Shown one piece after another: positions 1-6,127 of a stretch of DNA of 9,373 nucleotides; position 1 is the stretch's first letter; every line of letters begins with the position of its first letter. The notes under the pieces are model-generated. The model ran no database searches. It was not told the origin of the DNA and saw only the letters and a list, made by a program, of their open reading frames with translations. Source of the DNA: Polaribacter sp. Lineage in GTDB: Bacteria; Bacteroidota; Bacteroidia; Flavobacteriales; Flavobacteriaceae. Location of the stretch: assembly GCA_003537695.1 (NCBI GenBank), contig DPRC01000185.1:3872-13244 (forward strand). The letters run 5' to 3'. A program made the translations under genes and the position numbers.

Positions 1-17
1 GAATTAACCTAACAATC
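1..17. other. Window edge: possible tail of a preceding gene
   Basis: Too short to assign. In one plus frame it reads Asn then TAA at 5-7, and in another it stops with TAA at 10-12, so it could hold the end of an upstream gene. The reading frame of the TPR gene that follows is open through these bases, so that gene could instead start before the window. In flavobacteria dut often precedes this TPR/DUF4292/EnvC cluster, but nothing here proves it. Confidence 0.2.
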
Positions 18-872
18 TTGAGCACAAAGAAAAGGACATACAGAAAAGAGTGGCGCTTATTTTATCTTAAAAGGGCTCTTTTTTCTTTGTTCTTTTTTTT
101 GATATTCTTGAAAGGCTTCACCCAAGAGCGTATCCTAGCGCCACAGGAATTAACAGAAGAGATGGAACTAAATTTCCAGGACTTTTTCTTCAAAGCACTT
201 TCTGAAAAAGCAATTGGAAATTATCAGAAAGCCCTAGAAAATTTAGAGAGTTGCAATCAAATAATACCCAATACGATGGCGGTCTTTTTTGAGTTTTCTA
301 AAAATCACTTGGAATTAGGGAATCTGTTTTTAGCGAAAGAATATATTGAACAAGCACTTAAAATTGATCCTAAAAATAACTGGATGCAAAAGCATTTGAC
401 AAAAATTTTTAAAAGTGAAAAACAATCTTTAGGGGGCATACAAAATAGCCAAAAACCAAGCATTTTAAGTTTAAAAGATAGCTTAGAAAAAGGAAGTAGT
501 AGTCTTAGTAGTCCAAAATTGCAGGATGTTGAGGATGTTTTTAAAACCTTTGAAACCGTGCAATCATATGCAGCTCTAAAACGTATTTTAGAGCGTTCTA
601 AAGAGAATACAGCGCAGCTTTTAAAGTACAGTGGAGAAGGGATCCTATTGTTTCCTGCGCAACCTTTTGTATATTTAATGCATGGAGAAGCATTGAACTC
701 AAAAAAGCAGTACAGCAAAGCTTTAGAAATTTTAAAAAGCGGTCTTGACTTTGTTTTTGAAGGTTCTGTAGCGATTTTGTTTTACAAAGAACTTGCGATT
801 TCTTATCAAGGTTTAGGGGATGAAAACGCAGCAAAAAAATACAGAGAAAAGTCAAAAAAAATTAAAAATTAA
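18..872 (+). CDS. Exported tetratricopeptide repeat protein
   Basis: Probable 284-residue periplasmic or outer-membrane-facing scaffold protein. Function is not known beyond protein-protein interaction through TPR helices. The N-terminus is basic (many Lys/Arg in residues 4-19), followed by a hydrophobic core at about 20-32 (LFSLFFFLIFL) and a likely signal peptidase site near GFT/QE at 33-36. TPR-like helical pairs are visible at about 52-85 and 86-119 (the latter includes A.EYIEQALKIDP). A Ser/Lys-rich linker follows at about 130-165, and two more TPR units lie at about 215-248 and 249-282 (KALEILKSGL, GLGDENAAKKY). The start is uncertain. TTG at 18 gives a sensible signal peptide, the frame is open to the window edge, and the first in-frame ATG (162-164) would remove the signal. 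It is the first gene of a tight three-gene envelope operon, with the next ATG 1 base after its stop. Confidence 0.75.
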   Translation: MSTKKRTYRKEWRLFYLKRALFSLFFFLIFLKGFTQERILAPQELTEEMELNFQDFFFKALSEKAIGNYQKALENLESCNQIIPNTMAVFFEFSKNHLELGNLFLAKEYIEQALKIDPKNNWMQKHLTKIFKSEKQSLGGIQNSQKPSILSLKDSLEKGSSSLSSPKLQDVEDVFKTFETVQSYAALKRILERSKENTAQLLKYSGEGILLFPAQPFVYLMHGEALNSKKQYSKALEILKSGLDFVFEGSVAILFYKELAISYQGLGDENAAKKYREKSKKIKN

Positions 873-873
873 A

Positions 874-1644
874 ATGCGTACGTTAAAATATTTATTGCTG
901 TTCGTCCTTTTTTTTACTTCTTGTAAAATAAAAAAAGAGGCTTCAGATACTGCGGGATTTGTGAAAGAGATGTCGGCAAAAAAGGTAGTGAGAAAACACA
1001 TTGCAGCCAACTTTTCTAAAAAAACTTTGAAGGCTAAGTTCAAAGTAGCGTATAGAGACAGAAAGATGAAACAAAGTATTTCTCTGGCTTTAAAGATAAA
1101 AAAAGACAAAGTAATTTGGTTAAAAGGAACAAAGTTTATCAATATTTTTAAAGCAAAAATAACACCAGAAAAAGTGCTTTTTTATTCCTCTTTAGAAAAA
1201 ACTTATTTTGAGGGAGATTTCGCGATGCTCAAAAAGTTATTGGGAGTAGAAATCAATTTTAAGCAATTGCAAAACTTATTTTTAGGGCAAGCATTGGTAA
1301 ATCTTAAAAAAGAAAAGCAAGAGGTAGCAGTTGTAGAGAATACTTATGTGCTTTCTCCGAAGACGCAAAGCAATTTTTTTGAGGCACTTTTTGCAGTAAA
1401 TGCTGAGAATTTTAAATTAGAATATCAATCAATTATACAGGGTCAAAAAAGGCAGCGCTTAGATATAAACTATCCTTCCTACACATCAATTCAGGAGGAA
1501 GTGTTTCCAAAAGAAATAAAAATCAATGTAAAACGAGGAAAAGAAAGCACAACCATAGATTTTACATTAAAAACGATTGAATTTAACACGAAAATAAATA
1601 CTTTTTTTTCTATTCCTAAAGGATATAAACGCATACAGTTATAG
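874..1644 (+). CDS. DUF4292 family lipoprotein
   Basis: Predicted 256-residue lipoprotein of the Bacteroidota-specific DUF4292 family, whose members have no settled function. The start at 874 is chosen over an in-frame ATG at 820 because it puts a classic lipoprotein signal at the very N-terminus: Met-Arg-Thr-Leu-Lys, a hydrophobic stretch, then the lipobox FTSC with the modified Cys at residue 17. It also lies 1 base after the upstream stop. The mature part is Lys-rich with alternating hydrophobic strands. It includes an early pattern of basic strand, IKKDKVIWL and a KVLFYSSLEKTY segment, as expected of a large half-barrel beta sheet such as those of LolA/LolB-like proteins. That structural likeness is my inference. 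Its stop TAG shares a base with the GTG start of the EnvC-like gene, so the two are probably translationally coupled. Confidence 0.8.
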   Translation: MRTLKYLLLFVLFFTSCKIKKEASDTAGFVKEMSAKKVVRKHIAANFSKKTLKAKFKVAYRDRKMKQSISLALKIKKDKVIWLKGTKFINIFKAKITPEKVLFYSSLEKTYFEGDFAMLKKLLGVEINFKQLQNLFLGQALVNLKKEKQEVAVVENTYVLSPKTQSNFFEALFAVNAENFKLEYQSIIQGQKRQRLDINYPSYTSIQEEVFPKEIKINVKRGKESTTIDFTLKTIEFNTKINTFFSIPKGYKRIQL

Positions 1645-2879
1645 TGATAAAAACACGATTTTACATAGCATTTTTCTTAGTCTTTTTTAGCTGCTTGTCT
1701 TCTTTTAGCCAAACCAAAAGACAATTAGAACAACAACGGAAAAAATTAAAAAAGGAAATTTCCCAAGTAAACACGCTCTTGTTTAATGCCCAAAGGAAAG
1801 AAAAAAATGTGTTGGAAGATTTAAAAGATCTAAACCAGAAAATAGCCGTCAGATTCGCACTGATTGAAATCATCAATGCAGAAACAACTCTTTTAGCTAC
1901 AGCGATTATAAAAAATAAAAAAGAAATTGAAAAACTAGAAAAAGAGCTTGCACTTTTAAAGGCAGATTATGCGAGAATGATTTTTAAATCTTACAAAAGT
2001 AAATCACAACAAAGTAGGTTGATGTTTGTACTCTCCTCTCAAAATTTTCAGCAGGCATACAAGCGTTTACAATACATGAAACAATACACTTCCTTTAGAA
2101 AAAAACAAGGAGAAGCGATTGGAGTGCAAACAGATATTGTGAGAAAAATGAATGATTCTTTGTTTTTTCAAAAGCAATTAAAAGATACTTTGATGCTTTC
2201 TGAACAAGATCAAAAGGAAAAGATTGAGTTGGATAAAAAGGACAAAGAAAAGCTAATTACTACAATTAAAAAGAAAGAAAGTAAGTACCGAAGAGAAATT
2301 CAGAACAAGATAAAAGCAGAAAAAAGGCTTGCAAAAAAAATAGATAAAATTATTCGTGAAGAAATTGCCAAGGCCAATAGATTGGCGCGTGAAAAACTGA
2401 AAAATAGCAGTAAAAGTATAAATAAAAATGAGTTTGTTTTAAGTCCAGAAGCAAGAGCTTTGGCGGCAAAATTTGAGTTAAATAAAGGGAAGTTACCGTG
2501 GCCTATAGAAGAGGGATTGATTACTAGGCGCTTTGGGAAACAGCCGCATCCAACCTTTCCAGGAATTACAATCAACAGCACAGGATTGCACATGGTAACC
2601 CGAAGAGGGAAAAGTGCTGCAGCTATTTTTGATGGAAATATTTTGAATATATTAGTGACATCCGAGGGTAAAAAAAATATATTAATTCAACACGGAAATT
2701 ATATTACCTCCTATAATAATTTGGACAAACTATATGTAAGAAAGGGAGATGTAGTAAAAACAGGAGAAAAAATAGGGCAAATATTTACCGATAAAGTTTC
2801 TGGGAAAACAACCCTAATTTTTGTACTGTATAAAAATACAACAAAACTGAATCCTTCTTCGTGGATTTTAAAGCGATAA
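1644..2879 (+). CDS. EnvC-like murein hydrolase activator with degenerate LytM/M23 domain
   Basis: 411-residue exported protein, probably a non-enzymatic activator of peptidoglycan amidases at the division site, as EnvC is in E. coli. The signal peptide covers residues 1-22, with cleavage near SSFS/QTK. Residues about 23-250 are long charged coiled coil rich in Lys, Glu and Gln. The C-terminal LytM (peptidase M23) domain spans about 284-411 and shows the family landmarks RRFGKQPHP, DGNI, QHGNYITSYNNL, V..GD.V..GE.IG and LNP. The zinc ligands of active M23 enzymes are not kept. The first His/Asp motif is replaced around PGITINSTG (306-314), and the HxH motif aligns with T390 and I392 (TLIFVLY). 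H350 remains. It should therefore bind but not cut. GTG is the start, overlapping the previous stop by 1 base (TAGTG). Functional assignment is by family, and the partner amidase is not in the window. Confidence 0.85.
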   Translation: MIKTRFYIAFFLVFFSCLSSFSQTKRQLEQQRKKLKKEISQVNTLLFNAQRKEKNVLEDLKDLNQKIAVRFALIEIINAETTLLATAIIKNKKEIEKLEKELALLKADYARMIFKSYKSKSQQSRLMFVLSSQNFQQAYKRLQYMKQYTSFRKKQGEAIGVQTDIVRKMNDSLFFQKQLKDTLMLSEQDQKEKIELDKKDKEKLITTIKKKESKYRREIQNKIKAEKRLAKKIDKIIREEIAKANRLAREKLKNSSKSINKNEFVLSPEARALAAKFELNKGKLPWPIEEGLITRRFGKQPHPTFPGITINSTGLHMVTRRGKSAAAIFDGNILNILVTSEGKKNILIQHGNYITSYNNLDKLYVRKGDVVKTGEKIGQIFTDKVSGKTTLIFVLYKNTTKLNPSSWILKR

Positions 2880-2885
2880 TTGCTC

Positions 2886-3389
2886 TTATTTTGGAGTGTA
2901 CATAATATTGTTCTGAAGAATAATAGAATTTGGCAATGTAATTAAATTTTTTTCAGCGGTTCTTAAGGTGATAAAAAAAGCACCAATATCTTTAATCTCT
3001 CCAGTAATATTGTTCACGCTATCTTTTTCTAAGATGGTAATGGAGTCTCCAATTTTCACAGGATAGTTTACAAATAAAATAATCCCTGCGGTAATATTAG
3101 AGAGAATAGACCATTGTGCAAAAAAGGCAATTCCTAATATGGTTAAAAAAGAGGAGATATAAATTAATAATTGTTTTTCATCAACCCCCCAAATAAAAGC
3201 AACTACAACCAGCAGCGTAATATAAATAAGAATACTAATTATTTTATTGGTTACTAAAATTCGGGTGTTTCGAAATCCGAATTTTGTTTCAATTTTCCGA
3301 AGTGACTTTGTAATTAACAGTCGAATAAAAAAGGCGAATAAAAAGACAACTAAAGTCTCTAGGATTTTGTAGTGATTTAAAAATTCCAT
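2886..3389 (-). CDS. Small MscS-family mechanosensitive ion channel
   Basis: 167-residue inner-membrane protein, probably a tension-gated channel releasing solutes on hypo-osmotic shock. Membrane segments lie at about 9-27, 50-68 and 74-108. The last contains the MscS pore-helix pattern, ending in WSILSNITAGIILFV and followed by YPVKIGDSI, the entry to the beta domain. The beta domain ends with the family motif LITLPNSIILQNNI (149-162). The protein stops right there, so the C-terminal alpha/beta cage of E. coli MscS (286 residues in total) is missing. The reading frame is intact, so this looks like a natural short form rather than a broken gene. It starts 12 bases after the thioesterase stop and is probably co-transcribed with it. 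Its stop lies 6 bases from the convergent EnvC-like gene. Confidence 0.88.
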   Translation of the reverse strand: MEFLNHYKILETLVVFLFAFFIRLLITKSLRKIETKFGFRNTRILVTNKIISILIYITLLVVVAFIWGVDEKQLLIYISSFLTILGIAFFAQWSILSNITAGIILFVNYPVKIGDSITILEKDSVNNITGEIKDIGAFFITLRTAEKNLITLPNSIILQNNIMYTPK

Positions 3390-3401
3390 TGTTTTAATTT
3401 T

Positions 3402-3911
3402 TTAACTAAATAATGCCTTTAATTCGCTAGCTTCATTCGGTTTTAACTTACCTGCTAAAACTAAGCTTAATTGTTTCCGTCGTAAAGCGCCTTCATAGCG
3501 TTCTTTTTCTAGTTCTGTTTCCGGTATTAATTGTGGAATTTGAACCGGTTTTCCAGTTTCGTCTACGGCAACAAAGGTATAGATACCCTCATTTACCTTT
3601 GTTCTATGTCTTGATTGTCGATCTTCAATCCAAACGTCAACATAGATTTCCATAGAAGAATTAAAGGCCCTAGAAACTTTTGCTTCTACGGTAACCACAC
3701 TGCCAACAGGCACTGATTTATTAAAAGCGACATGATTTACAGAAGCTGTAACTACAATTCTACGAGAGTGTCTTCTAGCAGCAATACTGCAGGCCCTATC
3801 CATTCTAGCGAGTAGCTCACCCCCAAAAAGATTGTCTAAGTAATTTGTTTCTCCAGGCAAAACGAGATCTGTTAAAATAGTCAAAGATGCTTTGGATGTT
3901 TTTGCTTCCAT
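3402..3911 (-). CDS. Acyl-CoA thioesterase, hotdog fold (ACOT/YciA type)
   Basis: 169-residue cytoplasmic enzyme expected to hydrolyse acyl-CoA thioesters to free fatty acid and CoA. The hotdog-family signature is clear: NYLDNLFGGELLARMD at residues 23-38, with N23, the GGE turn (30-32) and D38 at the start of the central helix (the usual catalytic Asp position). It is followed by ASVNHVAFNKSVPVGSVVTVEAKV and a later strand giving IYTFVAVDETGKPV. The C-terminus is a charged helix. The ATG at 3911 is preferred over an in-frame TTG at 3932, because the protein then begins just before the first hotdog strand and lies 18 bases from a good promoter -7 box. The chain length preferred by this enzyme cannot be read from sequence. 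It is probably co-transcribed with the downstream mscS-like gene. Confidence 0.92.
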   Translation of the reverse strand: MEAKTSKASLTILTDLVLPGETNYLDNLFGGELLARMDRACSIAARRHSRRIVVTASVNHVAFNKSVPVGSVVTVEAKVSRAFNSSMEIYVDVWIEDRQSRHRTKVNEGIYTFVAVDETGKPVQIPQLIPETELEKERYEGALRRKQLSLVLAGKLKPNEASELKALFS

Positions 3912-3929
3912 AAAAGAGTAATTTTTATG

Positions 3930-3937
3930 CAAAGGTA
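3930..3937 (-). promoter_or_regulatory. Candidate promoter -7 box for the thioesterase/mscS-like pair
   Basis: On the minus strand the sequence is TACCTTTG, an exact match to the Bacteroidota -7 consensus TAnnTTTG. It lies 18 bases upstream of the preferred ATG at 3911. No good TTG -33 box is visible at the usual distance; TTA at 3954-3956 is the nearest. It implies a leader of only about 12-15 bases, and it falls inside the longer TTG-started reading frame, which argues against that longer start. Confidence 0.5.
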
Positions 3938-3986
3938 CGCAATCAGCTATTCATAAATACTGCTGAGAACAGAAAGAAAGGTAGAA

Positions 3987-4898
3987 TTATTTGGTAGCTT
4001 TAACTAATAACCAAGCGTCTTGCGATACTGTTTTCCTGATTTTATATAAATGATTAATCGCATCATTTTTTTCTACATAACTATCAAAACTAACTTGGGT
4101 TAAGCCCCATTTATTGACGCCAATAATTTTTGAATTAAAGCCGTCTGCAATTAACTGTTTTACTTTTCGGTGCGCATTTTCTTTAAATTGAAACGCTCCA
4201 GCAACCACATGGTAAGGTTTGCTAATCTCTCGGACAACATTTAGTTTTAAAGTAGGTAGCGGGTTAGAAATGACAAAGGTAGCAGATTGTATCTTTTTTT
4301 CTAATGCTTTTTGCTGACTTGCAAACACTTCTTTCTGCTGTTTTTGCTCATAACCTGTGTAGCCAGCAAAACTCAATGTTAATACAATTGCCGCAGCTGC
4401 CGCATATTTTATAAATGTTGGAATTACTTTTTTAGAGTCCGTTTTAACAATAGGAATCAATGGTTTTACTTGAACGATAGGTCTATTTACTGAAGCACTT
4501 ACAACAGTACTTAAACCAAAAGATGCAGTGAGGAAGTTAATTTCTTTTTTGGGCTCAAATATAATTTGTTGGTTTTTATTTAAAGAAAGAACCCCCAAAC
4601 CATCTAACTGAACTTCATTTGTTTTCAATGCTTGTTGCCATTTTGCAACGGTCAAGGAAATAGCGGTGGCAGCTTCCTCGAAAGACATTTCTTCAGCGGA
4701 AGTTACATAGTTTGCGAGCAAACCGTCATTGTGCTTTAAATGACTATTGAAAGCAACTTGTTTGGCAGGTGGGTAAAACGTTTGCGCATCACTCGTTAAT
4801 TTTGCACCAATTTGGTGCGTTACAAAGCCTCCAAAATCAGGAACTATGACGCAATCGTATCTGTATAATAAATCGGTGATGTGCTTGGCTAAATTCAT
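3987..4898 (-). CDS. Inner-membrane protein with CCDC81-type HU domains and C-terminal SPOR domain
   Basis: 303-residue protein combining a cytoplasmic HU-like part with a periplasmic peptidoglycan-binding part. Residues about 1-60 match the start of prokaryotic CCDC81-type HU proteins (LAKHITDLLYRYDCVIVPDFGGFVT), and a second related unit follows to about 120 (LDGLGVLSLNKNQQIIFEP). After a variable linker there is one membrane helix at about 162-182 (Ala/Leu-rich), then a short Gln/Lys coiled stretch. The SPOR domain is at about 227-301, beginning with PYHVVAGAFQFKENAHRKVKQL and ending in LLVKATK. SPOR domains bind glycan strands stripped of stem peptides at division septa. The ATG at 4898 is chosen over an in-frame TTG at 4943 because family members begin at this motif and a -7 promoter box lies directly upstream. 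The gene is divergent from dprA. What the HU part binds is unknown. Confidence 0.88.
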   Translation of the reverse strand: MNLAKHITDLLYRYDCVIVPDFGGFVTHQIGAKLTSDAQTFYPPAKQVAFNSHLKHNDGLLANYVTSAEEMSFEEAATAISLTVAKWQQALKTNEVQLDGLGVLSLNKNQQIIFEPKKEINFLTASFGLSTVVSASVNRPIVQVKPLIPIVKTDSKKVIPTFIKYAAAAAIVLTLSFAGYTGYEQKQQKEVFASQQKALEKKIQSATFVISNPLPTLKLNVVREISKPYHVVAGAFQFKENAHRKVKQLIADGFNSKIIGVNKWGLTQVSFDSYVEKNDAINHLYKIRKTVSQDAWLLVKATK

Positions 4899-4903
4899 AT
4901 ACT

Positions 4904-4911
4904 CAAATATA
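4904..4911 (-). promoter_or_regulatory. Candidate promoter -7 box for the HU/SPOR gene
   Basis: The minus strand reads TATATTTG, an exact TAnnTTTG match, but only 5 bases separate it from the ATG at 4898. Transcription would then start at or next to the start codon, giving a leaderless or nearly leaderless mRNA. The -33 region is poor (TTC at about 19 bases upstream). The alternative is an unseen promoter further upstream. Confidence 0.4.
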
Positions 4912-4953
4912 TAATTTTTAATGTCTTTTTGAAGCGGGTTCAATAAAAATTAT

Positions 4954-4989
4954 TAACAATTTTTTTATACCTTAGGTATCAAATTGTTA
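4954..4989. repeat. Inverted repeat (9 + 5 base arms) upstream of dprA
   Basis: Outer arms TAACAATTT (4954-4962) and AAATTGTTA (4981-4989) are perfect reverse complements. Inside them ATACC (4967-4971) and GGTAT (4975-4979) are also perfect, around a TTA loop. The two arm pairs are separated by TTTT on the left and a single C on the right, so the folded form would have an asymmetric bulge. The repeat ends 4 bases before the dprA TTG start. It could be a protein operator over the dprA promoter or an mRNA hairpin near the ribosome binding region. Which of these is not decided by sequence. Confidence 0.6.
4968..4975 (+). promoter_or_regulatory. Weak candidate -7 box for dprA
   Basis: TACCTTAG matches TAnnTTTG at every fixed position except one, and lies inside the inverted repeat. 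The nearest -33-like element is TTA at 4950-4952, at a short 15-base spacing. It starts 26 bases before the dprA start codon, so the position is reasonable but the match is imperfect. Confidence 0.3.
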
Positions 4990-4993
4990 TGAA

Positions 4994-6094
4994 TTGAATG
5001 AAGAAAAACTCCTTGCTATTTTAAGATTGCAGAAGTGTAAAGCTGTGGGCGCTATTTTGGCAAAGAAACTCATTGTGAATGTTGGCGATGTGGAACAAAT
5101 ATTCAAAGAAAAAACAAGTCATTTATCAAAAATTAATGGCATTGGTAAACATGTTTTAAAACACCTTTTTGAGAAAGAAAATATACAACTTGCAAAGCAA
5201 GAATTAAGCTATATACTGGACAATGAAATTTCCTATTCTTATTTTTTGGAAGATGCGTATCCAATACATTTACAGCATTGCATAGACAGCCCTATTTTGT
5301 TGTTTCAAGACGGTGCGATTGATTTCTCAAACAAGAAGATTATTTCTATTGTAGGTACCCGAAACATGAGTTCTTATGGCCGTGATTTTTGTACGCAGCT
5401 AGTCGAAGATTTAGCCCAATACAATCCAATTATAGTAAGTGGTTTTGCTTATGGAGTAGATATTTGTGCTCACAAAGCAGCGATAAAAAACAATTTACAA
5501 ACCATTGCGGTATTGGCACACGGATTAGGGCAGATATATCCAAAAGTACATAAGAAATACATGCAGCAAGTAAATGAAAATGGAGGGTTTTTAACCGAGT
5601 TTTGGCACAATGAAATGCCTTTAAGAGAAAATTTTTTAAAAAGAAATAGAATTGTTGCTGGTATTTCTAAGGCTACCATTATTATAGAATCAGCGGTAAA
5701 AGGAGGTTCATTGGTCACAGCAGATATTGCTAATTCGTATGACAAGGATGTGTTTGCAGTTCCGGGAAGAACAACAGATGTGTATAGCAAAGGTTGCAAC
5801 AATCTGATTAAAAACAACGGGGCATTTCTTTTAAATTCGGCCAAAGAAATTGTTAAAATGTTGAATTGGGACTTGAAGGATACTCCAAAAACAATACAAA
5901 AACAATTGTTTTTAGAATTGAATGAAAATGAGCAAAAAATTTACGATTTACTGCATGAAAAAGGGCAGCAAATGTTAGATGTAATTTCTTTAGAATGTAA
6001 TATTCCAATATATAAGTTGGCCTCCATTTTACTTCAGATGGAACTAAAAGGAGTCTCAAAACCTTTGCCCGGAAAGCGGTTTGAATTGGCATAA
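4994..6094 (+). CDS. dprA: DNA-processing protein DprA (Smf)
   Basis: 366-residue cytoplasmic protein that binds incoming single-stranded DNA and loads RecA during natural transformation. The order is an N-terminal helical HhH/SAM-like region (about 1-75, LSKINGIGKHVL), the Rossmann-like DprA core (about 80-290) and a small C-terminal winged-helix domain (about 305-366). Core landmarks are IVGTRNMSSYGR (119-130), SGFAYGVD (149-156), LRENFLKRNRIVAGIS (210-225), the E..VKGGSLVTADIA block (232-246), VFAVPGR (253-259) and GCNNLIKNNGA (267-277). All usual motifs are present, so it should be functional. The start is TTG at 4994: the frame has a TAG at 4973-4975, and no ATG or GTG exists between. 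MNEEKLL is the expected beginning for flavobacterial DprA. It is divergent from the HU/SPOR gene. Presence of dprA alone does not prove competence. Confidence 0.95.
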   Translation: MNEEKLLAILRLQKCKAVGAILAKKLIVNVGDVEQIFKEKTSHLSKINGIGKHVLKHLFEKENIQLAKQELSYILDNEISYSYFLEDAYPIHLQHCIDSPILLFQDGAIDFSNKKIISIVGTRNMSSYGRDFCTQLVEDLAQYNPIIVSGFAYGVDICAHKAAIKNNLQTIAVLAHGLGQIYPKVHKKYMQQVNENGGFLTEFWHNEMPLRENFLKRNRIVAGISKATIIIESAVKGGSLVTADIANSYDKDVFAVPGRTTDVYSKGCNNLIKNNGAFLLNSAKEIVKMLNWDLKDTPKTIQKQLFLELNENEQKIYDLLHEKGQQMLDVISLECNIPIYKLASILLQMELKGVSKPLPGKRFELA

Positions 6095-6108
6095 AATACT
6101 TATTTTTG
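6081..6108 (+). promoter_or_regulatory. Promoter (TTG-N17-TATTTTTG) for the kinase-like gene
   Basis: TTG at 6081-6083, 17 bases, then TATTTTTG at 6101-6108 reproduces the published flavobacterial consensus TTG/TAnnTTTG with normal spacing. It overlaps the last codons and stop of dprA. The expected transcript starts near 6113-6115, leaving a leader of about 13-15 bases before ATG 6128. It suggests the downstream gene is transcribed separately from dprA. Confidence 0.65.
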
Positions 6109-6127
6109 AGAAAAATCACAAGAACAG

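Noticed and set aside
305..855. Open frames on the minus strand inside the TPR gene
   Set aside because: They run antisense to a gene with a clear signal peptide and TPR pattern, are Cys/Phe-rich as expected of reverse translations of Lys/Glu-rich genes, and have no promoter or family motif.
820..873. Longer N-terminus for the DUF4292 protein from ATG 820
   Set aside because: It would overlap the TPR gene by 53 bases and bury the lipoprotein signal behind 18 charged residues. ATG 874 gives a textbook lipobox at Cys17.
2850..2867. Inverted repeat AATCC/GGATT as a terminator
   Set aside because: A five-base stem with an eight-base loop inside the EnvC-like coding end, with only a short T-run; explained by coding sequence.
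3912..3932. TTG start extending the thioesterase by 7 residues
   Set aside because: The added residues fall over an exact TAnnTTTG promoter box, and ATG 3911 fits the hotdog family start.
3944..3965. Imperfect hairpin CAGCTAT...ATACTGCTG between the thioesterase and HU/SPOR genes
   Set aside because: Seven pairs with a two-base bulge and no T-run on the minus strand; too weak for a terminator call.
4899..4943. TTG start extending the HU/SPOR protein by 15 residues
   Set aside because: The family begins at the MNLAKHITDLLYRY motif from ATG 4898; the extension has no homology that I recognise and spans a -7 promoter box.
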